A DNA stretch of 64,000 bases from Streptomyces anulatus (GTDB taxonomy: Bacteria > Actinomycetota > Actinomycetes > Streptomycetales > Streptomycetaceae): positions 124,001 to 188,000 of the forward strand of contig NZ_BMVK01000002.1 in assembly GCF_014650675.1 (NCBI RefSeq), written 5' to 3'. Position 1 is the stretch's first letter; each line of letters starts with the position of its first letter. The position numbers and the translations under genes are program-made. The notes below the pieces were generated by a model. The model made no database searches, was not told where the DNA came from, and saw nothing but the letters and a program-made list of their open reading frames with translations. Positions 55,686 through 64,000 of the stretch are shown here, one piece after another.

Positions 55686-57049
55686 GACGGCACCGTACGG
55701 CGGCTCGGGGCAGCCTGACCAGGGGCCACCGCGGTGCTGTTCACGGGGTACCTGACCAGGGGGACCCTGGCCGATACCGCCGTGCCGCCGCCCGGTTCCG
55801 ACTCCACCTCGACCGCGCCCGCGATGCGCTCCGCGCGGGCCCGCATACCGCCGAGGCCGAAGCCTCCGGTGCGGCCGGCCGGGGTCGCGGTCGTGGGGTC
55901 GAAGCCTCGCCCGTCGTCCCGTACGTCCAGGGTCAGTTCGTCGTCCATGAAGGACAGCGTCACCCCGACCCGTGAGGCCCCGGAGTGCCGCCCTGCGTTG
56001 GCGAGGGCCTCGCCCGCGATGCGCAGCAGGGTCGCGGCGATCTCGTCGTGGACCGGTTCGACGGTTCCGGTGACGGTGAAGTCGGCCCGGACGCGGTGCT
56101 GTTCGGCCCAGCCGGCGACCGTCTTCCCCAGCGCCCCGGCCAGTTCGTCGTGCTCCAGGGCGACGGGGGCCAGGTTGTGCACGGAGCGGCGGGCCTCCCC
56201 GAGGCTGTGGCGGGCGAGCGCGGCGGCCCGCTCCAGATGGAGGCGGGCGGTCACCGGATCGCGGTCCGAGACGGAGGTGACGACCTGGAGCTGGGCGATG
56301 ATCCCGGTGAGGCCCTGGGCGAGGGTGTCGTGGATCTCGGCGGCGAGCCGCCGCCGCTCGTCGTCGACCCCGGCCTCACGGGCCTGGACGAGGAGTTGGG
56401 CGTGCAGGGCCGCGTTCTCCGCCATGGCCTCCTCCAGCCGGAGGTTGGTGCGCTCCAGTTCGGCGATGGTCTCGGCCTGGATGCGGGCCTTCTCCTCCTC
56501 CCGCATGCCGACGTGCCAGAAGAAGAGGGCGAGGGTGGCGTTGACGATGTAGAGCACGCAGAAGGCGACCCAGTTCATCAACGAGGCGGGCGGCAGGCCT
56601 CCGCTCTGCGAACCGGCCAGGGTGACGGCGGTGGTGAGCAGCCCGGCGCGGACGAAGCGCTTGGGCAGCAGGGGCTCGACGTCGAAGTAGCTGAGCGCCG
56701 CGTAGATCGCGAAGAACGGGTTGAGCCAGGACAGCGCGAAGGCCAGGACGGTCCGGGCGGCGTAGTAGGTCACCCCGGCCGGGGCGCCCGGAGCGGTACG
56801 CGGGCGGGCCCGGCCCCACCAGAGCTGGAGCCCGTACGCCGCCGCGACGAGGGCCCCGGCGACGTACATCTCGGTACGGGTCATGATCAGGTCGGCGGCG
56901 ACACCCCCGACGAGGACGGACAGGGTGAGGACGGCGTAGGGACCGTACCGGTAGAACTGCTCCCAGCGGTCCTCGATGGTGCGGGGCCCTGTCGCACCCG
57001 ACAGGTACGAGGAGCGGGGCGGCAACGTCATTCCGGCAGTCTCCGTCAC
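55682..57049 (-). CDS. Sensor histidine kinase (HisKA_3 type)
   Basis: 455 residues from GTG 57049, which overlaps the stop of the ABC permease (GTGA); ATG 57031 is an internal alternative. Five to six N-terminal membrane segments (YAVLTLSVLVGGVAADLIM, YVAGALVAAAYGLQLWW and others) are followed by a coiled linker, the phospho-acceptor His in LAAEIHDTLAQGLTGII, and an HATPase domain with DDGRGFD and GLGGMRARAERIAG. The lack of a large extracellular loop suggests sensing within the membrane, as in LiaS- and DesK-like kinases. Confidence 0.93.
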   Translation of the reverse strand: MTETAGMTLPPRSSYLSGATGPRTIEDRWEQFYRYGPYAVLTLSVLVGGVAADLIMTRTEMYVAGALVAAAYGLQLWWGRARPRTAPGAPAGVTYYAARTVLAFALSWLNPFFAIYAALSYFDVEPLLPKRFVRAGLLTTAVTLAGSQSGGLPPASLMNWVAFCVLYIVNATLALFFWHVGMREEEKARIQAETIAELERTNLRLEEAMAENAALHAQLLVQAREAGVDDERRRLAAEIHDTLAQGLTGIIAQLQVVTSVSDRDPVTARLHLERAAALARHSLGEARRSVHNLAPVALEHDELAGALGKTVAGWAEQHRVRADFTVTGTVEPVHDEIAATLLRIAGEALANAGRHSGASRVGVTLSFMDDELTLDVRDDGRGFDPTTATPAGRTGGFGLGGMRARAERIAGAVEVESEPGGGTAVSARVPLVRYPVNSTAVAPGQAAPSRRTVPS

Positions 57050-57843
57050 TGCCACCGGAAGAGTCGAGCGGCCGCGGTGCCCAGGGCCGCGGTCCACAGG
57101 GCGAGGACCAGGAGGTGGATCCAGCCCGGCCAGCTCCCGGAGGCGGCCTGCTCCAGCGCCTGGGAGGCGGCCCCCAACGGGGTGATCTCCACGATGCGGC
57201 GCAGGGCGTCGGGCATCGTCTGGACGGGCAGCCACACGCCGGCGCTGAACATCATCACGAGGTAGGCGCCCGTGCCGATCGCGGTGGCCGCCTTCGTGGT
57301 CCGGGACAGGGCGCAGATCATGGAGCCCAGCGTCAGTACGGCGGCGACGGCGAGCAGCAGCGCCAGCAGGTAGCCGGGGAGCTGTTCGGGCAGCGCGACC
57401 CCGTAGGCGATCCGGCCGACGGCGGTGACGAGGAGCGCGGAGGCGAGGCAGGCCGCGCCGTGCAGCAGGATCTGGGCGCCGAGCAGGGCGGAGGGCCGCA
57501 CCGGGGTGGCGGACATCCGGCGCAGGATTCCGCGCTCGCGGTAGGCGGTGAGGACCGGCGGCATCGCCTGGATCCCCGCCGTGATCATGGCGAGCAGGAT
57601 CGAGATGGGGACGTACAGGTCGATGACGCGCCGTCCGCCGAGGTCGTCCTGCGTCTCCTTGAAGGCGGGGATGAAGCCGAGGATCACCAGGAGAACGGAG
57701 GGGAAGACGAAGATCCAGAACAGGTTGCCCGGTTCGCGGAGGAAGAGCCGGGTCTCGGCGATCAGGACGGCGGCCGCGGGACCGCGTCGCCGGGCGACGC
57801 GGGACCCGGGGGCGGTGGGTGCGGTGGTGGTCTCGGTCGGCAT
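57046..57843 (-). CDS. ABC-2 type exporter permease
   Basis: 265 residues with about six membrane segments, ABC-2 permease family: RLFLREPGNLFWIFVFPSVL at the start, YRERGILRRMSATPVRPSAL in the cytoplasmic coupling region, and a C-terminal QALEQAASGSWPGWIHLLVL. The ATG at 57843 is one base after the stop of the ATPase gene. Likely a drug, peptide or lipid exporter component. Confidence 0.93.
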   Translation of the reverse strand: MPTETTTAPTAPGSRVARRRGPAAAVLIAETRLFLREPGNLFWIFVFPSVLLVILGFIPAFKETQDDLGGRRVIDLYVPISILLAMITAGIQAMPPVLTAYRERGILRRMSATPVRPSALLGAQILLHGAACLASALLVTAVGRIAYGVALPEQLPGYLLALLLAVAAVLTLGSMICALSRTTKAATAIGTGAYLVMMFSAGVWLPVQTMPDALRRIVEITPLGAASQALEQAASGSWPGWIHLLVLALWTAALGTAAARLFRWQ

Positions 57844-57844
57844 G

Positions 57845-58768
57845 TCAGAGGTCCTGTCCGGTGAGGTCGAGGAAGGCTTCGTCGAGGCTGGTCTCGGTGA
57901 TGCGCAGCCGCTGGGCGGTGACGCCGAGTTCGGCGAGCAGGGCGACGAACGGGGTGACGGTCTCGTCGGTGCCGTGCAGCGTGAGCGCCCCCTCGCGGTC
58001 GGGCGGGGTCACGGTCTCGACGCCGGGAAGCGCGGCGAGCCGGGTGAGGTCGGGGCCGGTGAGCGCCCGGGAGGGCACGAAGGAGACGACGGTGGAGCCC
58101 GTGGCCCGCCGGATCAGCCCCGCCGGGGTGTCCAGGGCGACGACCTTGCCCCGGTCGATGACGGCGATCCGGTCGCAGAGGCGCTGGGCCTCCTCCATGA
58201 AGTGGGTGACGAGGAGGACGGTCACCCCGCCGTCGCGGATCTCCTCGATGAGCTTCCAGGTGTCGCGGCGGGCGCGCGGGTCGAGGCCGGTGGTCAGTTC
58301 GTCGAGGACGACCACCTTCGGGTTGCCGATCAGGGCGAGCGCGATGAACAGGCGCTGCTTCTGGCCGCCGGAGAGCTTGGCGAAGCGCGTGTCGAGCTTC
58401 TCGTCGAGGCCGAGCCGGGCGGCGAGCGGACGCCAGTCGGCCGGGGTCGGGTAGAACGCGCTGTACAGCTCCAGGGCCTCCCGTACGGTCAGTTTGGCCT
58501 GGAGTTCGCTCTCCTGGAGCTGGGCGCCGAGCAGGTGCGTCACCCGGTCGTGGTCGGCGACGGGGTCGAGCCCGGCGACCCTGATGGTGCCCGCGTCGGG
58601 GATGCGCAGACCCTCCACGCATTCGACGGTGGTGGTCTTGCCCGCCCCGTTGGGGCCGAGGATGCCGAAGATCTCGCCCTCGTCCACGGAGAAGGAGACG
58701 CCGTCGACCACGGCACGGCCCGCGTAGGTCTTGCGTACCCCGTTGACTTCGATGATTGCCATGTCCAC
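57845..58768 (-). CDS. ABC exporter ATP-binding protein
   Basis: About 305 residues; GTG 58768 and ATG 58762 (MAIIEVNGVRKTYAG) are both possible starts. Motifs: Walker A GPNGAGKTT, Q-loop LLGAQLQES, signature LSGGQKQR, Walker B VVVLDELTTGLD, and H-loop VTHFMEEAQ. The C-terminal 80 residues resemble the DrrA-type regulatory tail. It is the first gene of the ATPase, permease, kinase, regulator operon, a setup typical of antibiotic- or envelope-stress-induced exporters. Confidence 0.94.
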   Translation of the reverse strand: MDMAIIEVNGVRKTYAGRAVVDGVSFSVDEGEIFGILGPNGAGKTTTVECVEGLRIPDAGTIRVAGLDPVADHDRVTHLLGAQLQESELQAKLTVREALELYSAFYPTPADWRPLAARLGLDEKLDTRFAKLSGGQKQRLFIALALIGNPKVVVLDELTTGLDPRARRDTWKLIEEIRDGGVTVLLVTHFMEEAQRLCDRIAVIDRGKVVALDTPAGLIRRATGSTVVSFVPSRALTGPDLTRLAALPGVETVTPPDREGALTLHGTDETVTPFVALLAELGVTAQRLRITETSLDEAFLDLTGQDL

Positions 58769-58925
58769 CAGGGTTCCGGCGGGCGGGCGCGGGCGGTATC
58801 CGCCGTCACGCTCGACGGCGCATCGGCCGATCGGTTGACCCGGGGTACGACCGTCGCCGGCGGAGGTCCGGCCCGGCGGAAATTGGCAGGACCGATGTCA
58901 GTGGTGAAACGTAAGGTCGCCCCTG

Positions 58926-60869
58926 ATGCCCAAAAAGCCTGCAGAGCGCACGGACCGGTCCGCCGTGCGCTCCCTCCTGCGCCTGTGGCCCTATGTCCGA
59001 CCCGTACGGGTGCGCCTGTTCACGGCCGCCTTCGTGGCGATCCTGGCGTCCTGCCTGGGGCTGGTGATCCCCCTGGTCCTGAAGTGGATGGTGGACGGTC
59101 CCGTGGCCGACCGCGATCCGGGCGGAGTGTGGCTGGGGGCGCTGTATCTGCTGCTGCTCGGCATCGCGGAGGCGCTGCTGTTCGGGCTCCGGCGCTGGCT
59201 GGTGGCGCGTCCGCTGGCCGGGGTCGAGGCGTCGATGCGGGCGGATCTCTACCGCCATCTGCAACGGCTGCCGGTCGCGTTCCACGACCGCTGGGCCTCG
59301 GGTCAGCTGCTGTCGCGCGGGACGACGGACCTGATGCTGCTGCGGATGTTCCTGGCGTTCCCGCTGACCTTCCTGGTCGTCAACACGGCCACGATCCTGG
59401 TCGGGTTCGTCATCCTGTTCGCCCAGGACTGGACGCTCGGTCTGGTGCTGCTGGCGCCCGCGGTGCCGCTGATGATCCTGTGCTCGCTGTTCGAGACGAA
59501 GTACTCGGTGGTCGCGCGCCGGGCCCAGGACCAGGTCGGCGACCTCACCACGGTCGTCGAGGAGAGTGTGCTGGGCATCCGCATCGTCAAGGGCTTCGGC
59601 CGGCACCGCAGTCAGGCGCAGGCGTTCCGGGCGCTGTCGCACCGGCTGCGCACCACGGAGCTGGGCAAGGCCCGGCTGCTCGCCGGGATCTGGGCGCTGA
59701 TCACCGCGATCCCGGAGCTGGCGATCGGCGCGGCGCTGGTGCTGGGCACGATCCAGGTGGCGGACGGCACGCTGTCCGCGGGCACGCTGGTGGCGTTCCT
59801 GTCCACGGCGCTCGCCCTGCGCTGGCCGGTGGAGTCGATCGGCTTCCTGCTGGCGATGAGCCAGGAGTCGGCGACCGCGACCGACCGGTATTTCGAGGTG
59901 ATGGACGTGGCGGAGGAGCCCGGGGCCGCGCCGGTCCGCGAGGGCGCTCCGGCCACCGGTCCGGGGATGGTGTTCGAGGGCGTCGAGTTCCGCTACCCGG
60001 ACGCGGATCCGGGCTCGCCGCCGGTCCTCGCCGGGATCGATCTGCACATCCGGCCCGGTGAGACGCTGGCCCTGGTCGGGGGTACGGGGTCGGGCAAGAC
60101 GACGCTCACCGCTCTGGTGCCCCGGCTGCACGAGGTGACCGGCGGGCGGATCACGCTGGACGGCGAGGACATCGCCACGATGGAGCGCTCCCGGCTGCGG
60201 GAGCTGGTCTCGGTGGCGTTCGAGGAGCCGACGCTGTTCTCCGCGACGGTCGGCGAGAACGTGACGATGGGCGCGGCGGACGCGGACGAGCAGCAGGTGC
60301 GCCGGGCGCTGTCGGTGGCCCAGGCCGACTTCGTGCACCGGCTGCCCCGGGGGCTGGACACCGAGGTCGGCGAGCAGGGCCTGAGCCTGTCCGGCGGCCA
60401 GCGTCAGCGCCTCGCGCTGGCCCGCGCCGTGGTCGGGGAGCCGCGCTTCCTGGTGCTGGACGACCCGCTCTCCGCGCTGGACGTGCACACGGAGACGCTG
60501 GTGGAGGCCGCGCTGCGGCAGGTCCTGGAGCGGACGACCGCGGTGGTCGTGGCGCACCGCCCCTCCACGGTGATGCTGGCCGACCGGGTGGCGCTGCTGT
60601 CCGGGGGCCGGATCGCCGCGGTCGGCACCCATCAGGAGCTGCTGCGCGACAACGCGGAGTACGCCTGGCTGATGTCGGGCGCCGGGAACGAGCCCGCCGG
60701 GCCGGTGGACGCGTCCGCCGCACCGGTGGGCGAGCCCGCCACGCCGCCTCCCGCCGGGCCGGTGGGCGAACTCTCCACGCCGGTGGGCGAGCCCGCCGGG
60801 CCGCACCCCGCCACTTCGGTGAGCACCCCCGTACAGCAGGTCCCCGCCGAGGAGGGCAGTGCCCGATGA
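58926..60869 (+). CDS. Heterodimeric ABC exporter subunit A (degenerate ATP site)
   Basis: 647 residues: six-helix membrane domain (RVRLFTAAFVAILASCLGLV onward) and an ATPase domain with Walker A GGTGSGKTT, signature LSGGQRQR and Walker B LVLDDPLSALD. The residue after the Walker B Asp is Asp instead of the catalytic Glu, the hallmark of the non-hydrolysing site of heterodimeric exporters such as TM287/288. The 65-residue C-terminal tail is Pro/Ala/Val-rich with GEPA repeats. Its stop overlaps subunit B by four bases. Confidence 0.94.
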   Translation: MPKKPAERTDRSAVRSLLRLWPYVRPVRVRLFTAAFVAILASCLGLVIPLVLKWMVDGPVADRDPGGVWLGALYLLLLGIAEALLFGLRRWLVARPLAGVEASMRADLYRHLQRLPVAFHDRWASGQLLSRGTTDLMLLRMFLAFPLTFLVVNTATILVGFVILFAQDWTLGLVLLAPAVPLMILCSLFETKYSVVARRAQDQVGDLTTVVEESVLGIRIVKGFGRHRSQAQAFRALSHRLRTTELGKARLLAGIWALITAIPELAIGAALVLGTIQVADGTLSAGTLVAFLSTALALRWPVESIGFLLAMSQESATATDRYFEVMDVAEEPGAAPVREGAPATGPGMVFEGVEFRYPDADPGSPPVLAGIDLHIRPGETLALVGGTGSGKTTLTALVPRLHEVTGGRITLDGEDIATMERSRLRELVSVAFEEPTLFSATVGENVTMGAADADEQQVRRALSVAQADFVHRLPRGLDTEVGEQGLSLSGGQRQRLALARAVVGEPRFLVLDDPLSALDVHTETLVEAALRQVLERTTAVVVAHRPSTVMLADRVALLSGGRIAAVGTHQELLRDNAEYAWLMSGAGNEPAGPVDASAAPVGEPATPPPAGPVGELSTPVGEPAGPHPATSVSTPVQQVPAEEGSAR

Positions 60870-62746
60870 CCACGACCACCGATGACGCGTCGCTCCCGGC
60901 CGCCGACGACGATGGCCCGCCGAAGAGCCGGACCGCGCCCGCCCCCGGGCGCGCCGACGACCCGTTCGACCGGGACGACCTGCCCGCGCCGCCCGGGGCG
61001 ACCAGGGCACTGCTGTTCTCGCTGCTGGCCCCGATGCGCGGCCGGGTCGCGGTGTCGGCCCTGCTGCTGCTGGTCCAGCAGGTCGCGATGCAGGCGGGCC
61101 CGCTGCTGGTGGCGTACGCGATCGACAGCGGGGTCCCGGCGTTCCGCGACCACGACTACGGGCCGCTGATGGCGGTCGCGATCGGCTACGCGGTGTGTTC
61201 CGTCGGCGCGGGCGTCCTCCAGTACGCCTTCATCCGGGCCGCCGCGCGGATCAACCAGGACGTGCTGCTCGATCTGCGCGGCCGGATCTTCCGGCACGCG
61301 CAGGCGCTCAGCGTCGACTTCCACGAGCGCTACACCTCGGGCCGGCTGATCTCGCGTTCCACGACGGATGTGGAGTCGTTGCGGGAGCTGCTGAGCGAGG
61401 GGCTCCAGGAACTGATCGGCGTGGTCCTGTCGTTCGTGTCGATCGCGTTGGTGCTGCTCTGGCTGGACCTGGGGATCGGCGCGATCGCCACGCTCTCCTT
61501 CGTACCGCTGTATCTGATGGTCCGGACGTACCGGCGGCGGGCGTCCGTCGCGTTCACGGCGCGGTCGACGGCGATCGCGGCGGTGATCGTGAAGTTCGCG
61601 GAGACGATGAACGGCATCCGTCCGGTCCAGGCGTTCCGCCGCGAGCGGAGCAACGACACCGTCTTCACCACGCTGAACACCCGCCACGAGCGGGCGAACG
61701 GCGACGCGATCCTGGAGATGGCCCGCTATGTCATCGGTTCACGGCTGATCGCGAACACGGCGGTGGCCGGGATGGTGCTGTGGGGCGCCTACCGGGTGGC
61801 GGACGGGACGCTGGCGCTCGGGGTGCTGGCGGCGGCGGTGCTGTATCTGCGCCGGCTGTACGACCCGATCGACCGGCTGGGGATGTTCCTCAACTCCTAC
61901 GAGTCGGCGGCCGCTTCGCTGACGAAGATCGCCGGACTGCTGGCCCAGACGCCGAACGTCCCGGAGACCGACCGGCCGAAGGAACTGCCGCCGCGCTCGG
62001 GCGAACTCCCGGGCCGGGAGGTCACGTTCGACGGGGTGCGGTTCGCCTACCGTACGGGCGGCGAGGTGCTGCCCACGTTCGACCTGCAGATCCCGGCGGG
62101 CCGGACGGTGGCGGTCGTCGGGTCGACGGGCGCGGGCAAGTCGACGCTGGCCAAGCTGCTGGCCCGCTTCTACGACCCGACCGAAGGCCGGGTGCTGCTG
62201 GACGGCACCGACCTGCGCGACCTGGACACCGCCGAGCTGCGCCGGGGCGTGGTGATGGTGACGCAGGAGGCGTTCCTGTTCTCCGGGACCGTCGCGGAGA
62301 ACATCGCGATCGGCCGCCCGGACGCCACCCGCGAGGAGATCGAGCACGCCGCGAAGGCGATCGGCGCGCACGACTTCATCGCCGCCCTGCCGGACGGCTA
62401 CGACACGGACGTACGCAAGCGGGGCGGGCGCATCTCGGCGGGCCAGCGGCAGTTGGTGGCGTTCGCCCGGGCCCTGCTGGCGAACCCGGCGGTGCTGATC
62501 CTGGACGAGGCGACCAGCTCCCTGGACGTCCCCGGCGAGCGGGCCGTGCAGCGGGCCATGGACACGGTGCTGCACGGCCGCACGGCGGTGGTGATCGCCC
62601 ACCGGCTCTCCACGGTGGAGATCGCGGACCGGGTGCTGGTGATGGAGCACGGCCGCATCGTGGAGGACGGCGCGCCCGCCGAACTGATCGGCGGGACGGG
62701 GCGGTTCGCGGGGCTGCACCGGACGTGGAAGGACAGCCTGGCCTGA
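60866..62746 (+). CDS. Heterodimeric ABC exporter subunit B (catalytic ATP site)
   Basis: 626 residues, ATG 60866 in ATGA overlap. Membrane domain then ATPase domain with Walker A GSTGAGKST, signature ISAGQRQLV and Walker B LILDEATSSLD, keeping the catalytic Glu, plus H-loop IAHRLSTVE. The altered signature ISAGQ pairs across the dimer with the degenerate site of subunit A, so one composite site is consensus and one is degenerate. Probably a multidrug or lipid exporter; substrate unknown. Confidence 0.95.
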   Translation: MTTTTDDASLPAADDDGPPKSRTAPAPGRADDPFDRDDLPAPPGATRALLFSLLAPMRGRVAVSALLLLVQQVAMQAGPLLVAYAIDSGVPAFRDHDYGPLMAVAIGYAVCSVGAGVLQYAFIRAAARINQDVLLDLRGRIFRHAQALSVDFHERYTSGRLISRSTTDVESLRELLSEGLQELIGVVLSFVSIALVLLWLDLGIGAIATLSFVPLYLMVRTYRRRASVAFTARSTAIAAVIVKFAETMNGIRPVQAFRRERSNDTVFTTLNTRHERANGDAILEMARYVIGSRLIANTAVAGMVLWGAYRVADGTLALGVLAAAVLYLRRLYDPIDRLGMFLNSYESAAASLTKIAGLLAQTPNVPETDRPKELPPRSGELPGREVTFDGVRFAYRTGGEVLPTFDLQIPAGRTVAVVGSTGAGKSTLAKLLARFYDPTEGRVLLDGTDLRDLDTAELRRGVVMVTQEAFLFSGTVAENIAIGRPDATREEIEHAAKAIGAHDFIAALPDGYDTDVRKRGGRISAGQRQLVAFARALLANPAVLILDEATSSLDVPGERAVQRAMDTVLHGRTAVVIAHRLSTVEIADRVLVMEHGRIVEDGAPAELIGGTGRFAGLHRTWKDSLA

Positions 62747-62766
62747 GCGGTTCCGGCCGGGGCCGC

Positions 62767-63633
62767 CTATGCGGCGAGCAGTTCCGGGGCGAGGTCGCGC
62801 CATGCCTGGCGGGCGAAGGTGTCGAAGCTGTCGGTGACCACCTGGACGGCGATGTGGTCGGCTCCGGCCCGGTGGTGCTCGGTGAGCCGGGCGGCGATCT
62901 CGTCCGGTTCGCCCCAGGCGAACAGCTCGTCGATCAGCCGGTCGCTGCCGCCGCCGGACAGGTCCTCGACCGCGAACCCCCCGCGCAGCCACGCCGACCG
63001 GTAGTTGCGCAGCCCGAGGTAGGGAGCGAGCATGGCCCGGGCCGTGGCGCGGGCCTTCCCGGCGTCGGTGTGCGGGATGACGGTCTGTTCCAGCGCCAGC
63101 AAGGGCCCTTCGCCCAGCATCGACCTGGCCCAGGCGGTATGGGCGGGGCCGACGAGGTAGGGGTGCACTCCCGTGGTCCTGGCTGCTGCCAGCCGGGTCA
63201 TCTGCGGCCCGTGCGCACCGATGATGCGGGCGGTCGACGGCAGTGGCGGATCCGCCGCGTCCAGTGCCTCCAGGTAGGAGCGCAGCGCGTGGTACGGCTC
63301 GTGGTACCGGCCGGCGATCTCGGCATGGCTGACGCCCAGGCCCACCAAGAGCCGGTTCCGTTGCCGTTCCGGCAAAGCGTGGTAGGCGGCGGCGAGTCGG
63401 CCGGGTGGCCTGTCCCAGATGGACACGCACCCGGTCGCGACGGTGATCCGGCTCGTCGCCGACAGGACCGCCGAAGCCGTGAGCAGGTCCGCGCGCGGGT
63501 TGCCGCCCGGGCTGCCGCCGAGCCAGATGGCGCCGTACCCGAGCTCTTCCAGCTCGGTCGCGGCGTCCCGCGCCTCGGCGCGGTCCCCGTGCGTGAACGC
63601 CAGGCTCCAGATACCGATCGTCCCGAGCTGCAT
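62767..63633 (-). CDS. LLM-class flavin/F420-dependent oxidoreductase
   Basis: 288 residues, luciferase-like TIM barrel. It fits the actinobacterial F420-dependent subgroup (TIGR03620-like): start MQLGTIGIWSLAFTHGDRAE, GYGAIWLGGSPGGNPRA, ITVATGCVSIWDRPPG, LLVGLGVSHAEIAGRYHEPY, and a final AGADHIAVQVVTDSFDTF. Such enzymes reduce varied substrates using F420. Substrate unknown. Its stop is 21 bases from the end of the convergent exporter operon. Confidence 0.9.
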   Translation of the reverse strand: MQLGTIGIWSLAFTHGDRAEARDAATELEELGYGAIWLGGSPGGNPRADLLTASAVLSATSRITVATGCVSIWDRPPGRLAAAYHALPERQRNRLLVGLGVSHAEIAGRYHEPYHALRSYLEALDAADPPLPSTARIIGAHGPQMTRLAAARTTGVHPYLVGPAHTAWARSMLGEGPLLALEQTVIPHTDAGKARATARAMLAPYLGLRNYRSAWLRGGFAVEDLSGGGSDRLIDELFAWGEPDEIAARLTEHHRAGADHIAVQVVTDSFDTFARQAWRDLAPELLAA

Positions 63634-63759
63634 GGCGAAGCCTTCCTGGGTGGGGAAGCTCCGTTGTAGCGGCGCGGGCGGGACCTGTCGCCCGCAAGGC
63701 CCCGTCCTGTCCGGAAGCCGATCGTCGGCGTCCGGTCACTCCGCCTTGACGGCCGGGTG

Positions 63760-63878
63760 CGATGCCGACGGGATTCGAACCCGCGGACGGGCCGGGGCAG
63801 ACCCGCCCCCGCCTCATCGGTCGGCGCGGAGGGAGTCTCCCCCGCGCCGATCGCCTTGGGCCGCTCGGCCACGGCACC
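63760..63878 (-). tRNA. tRNA-Ser-like element with aberrant anticodon arm (probable pseudogene)
   Basis: On the minus strand, the acceptor strands GGTGCCG and CGGCATC pair (one G-U), with discriminator G and 3' GCA instead of CCA. The D arm TGGCCGAGCGGCCCAAGGC and T arm GCGGG-TTCGAAT-CCCGT are excellent, and a variable arm GGGGC-GGGTCT-GCCCC marks class II (Ser/Leu type; G73 favours Ser). But the anticodon arm is a 9-bp stem TCGGCGCGG/CCGCGCCGA capped by the palindrome GGGAG-A-CTCCC, so no 7-base anticodon loop or readable anticodon exists. At 119 nt it is about 30 nt too long. Either a decayed tRNA or an RNA using a tRNA shell. Confidence 0.55.
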
Positions 63879-63957
63879 GCACCCTGCGGGACCGCGCGGT
63901 CCCGGTCCGCCGATCGTAGGGTGGCGGCCGCCTCCGGGGCGACGGGATCGACCGCCC

Positions 63958-64000
63958 TCACCCCGGCAGCAGGCGCACCGCCGCGTCCCGCAGCCGGGTG
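63958..64000 (-). CDS. C-terminal end of an unidentified gene (13 codons)
   Basis: The minus strand reads TRLRDAAVRLLPG followed by TGA at 63960-63958, with codon usage typical of coding DNA here. Too short to identify; the rest lies beyond the window edge. Confidence 0.4.
   Translation of the reverse strand, partial: TRLRDAAVRLLPG

Noticed and set aside
63760..63878. Selenocysteine tRNA
   Set aside because: Length and long arms suggested it, but there is no TCA anticodon in a 7-base loop and the acceptor is 7 bp with a Ser-like discriminator.

Overview
The window is chromosomal DNA of a Streptomyces or close relative. The evidence is very high GC with GC-rich third codon positions, many GTG starts, ATGA/GTGA stop-start overlaps, and a gene content typical of the genus: SseB-family pairs, a glycine-riboswitch gcvTH locus, a contractile injection system (CIS), EF-hand protein, L,D-transpeptidase lipoproteins, GlgX and a 6C-like small RNA. 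No integrase, transposase, CRISPR array or phage head gene was seen.

Layout. 1-494: 3' part of a TRIC/UPF0126 membrane protein. 513-6456: complete oligopeptide ABC importer (DppF, D, C, B, A order along +, transcribed leftwards). 6746-9214: two SseB-domain proteins and a P-loop ATPase. 9386-14170: tandem glycine riboswitch, then gcvT, gcvH, glyA and sdaA, a glycine/serine catabolic unit without gcvP. 14288-17167: small helix-hairpin-helix protein, then an ArsR metal sensor divergent from a P1B-4 type metal ATPase sharing one operator.

17268-40062: the central system, an extracellular-type (phage-tail-like) CIS. Leftward arm: AAA+ ATPase, DUF4255/Pvc16-like cap protein, a large exported beta-propeller protein and a LuxR-type regulator. 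Rightward arm: an Ig-like membrane protein, then sheath, tube, two small assembly proteins, a 1032-residue disordered protein with about ten VQR/LQR repeats, second tube protein, LysM adaptor, VgrG-like spike, PAAR tip, gp25 and J-type baseplate proteins, tail protein I-like protein, and a double zinc-ribbon membrane protein that resembles the membrane adaptor CisA. No tail-fibre gene and no obvious coiled-coil tape measure are present.

40324-47862: a 48-codon ORF translationally coupled to a class I terpene synthase, a PGRP-type amidase, carboxylesterase, CopD-like protein, EF-hand protein and polysaccharide-deacetylase-like lipoprotein. 47863-48243: AT-rich spacer and a 6C-like small RNA with its own promoter and terminator. 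48244-62746: anti-sigma-type ATPase, enoyl-CoA hydratase, two L,D-transpeptidases, GlgX, a two-component system coupled to an ABC-2 exporter, and a heterodimeric ABC exporter. 62767-64000: F420-dependent-type oxidoreductase, an aberrant tRNA-Ser-like element, and 13 codons of a further gene.

From memory, the housekeeping genes on both sides of the CIS follow the order of the S. coelicolor SCO5450-SCO5480 region, whereas the S. coelicolor CIS lies near SCO4242-SCO4263. The CIS therefore seems to sit at a different chromosomal position here. The least explained items are the VQR-repeat protein, the small ORF before the terpene synthase, the repeats in the sdaA leader and the tRNA-like element.
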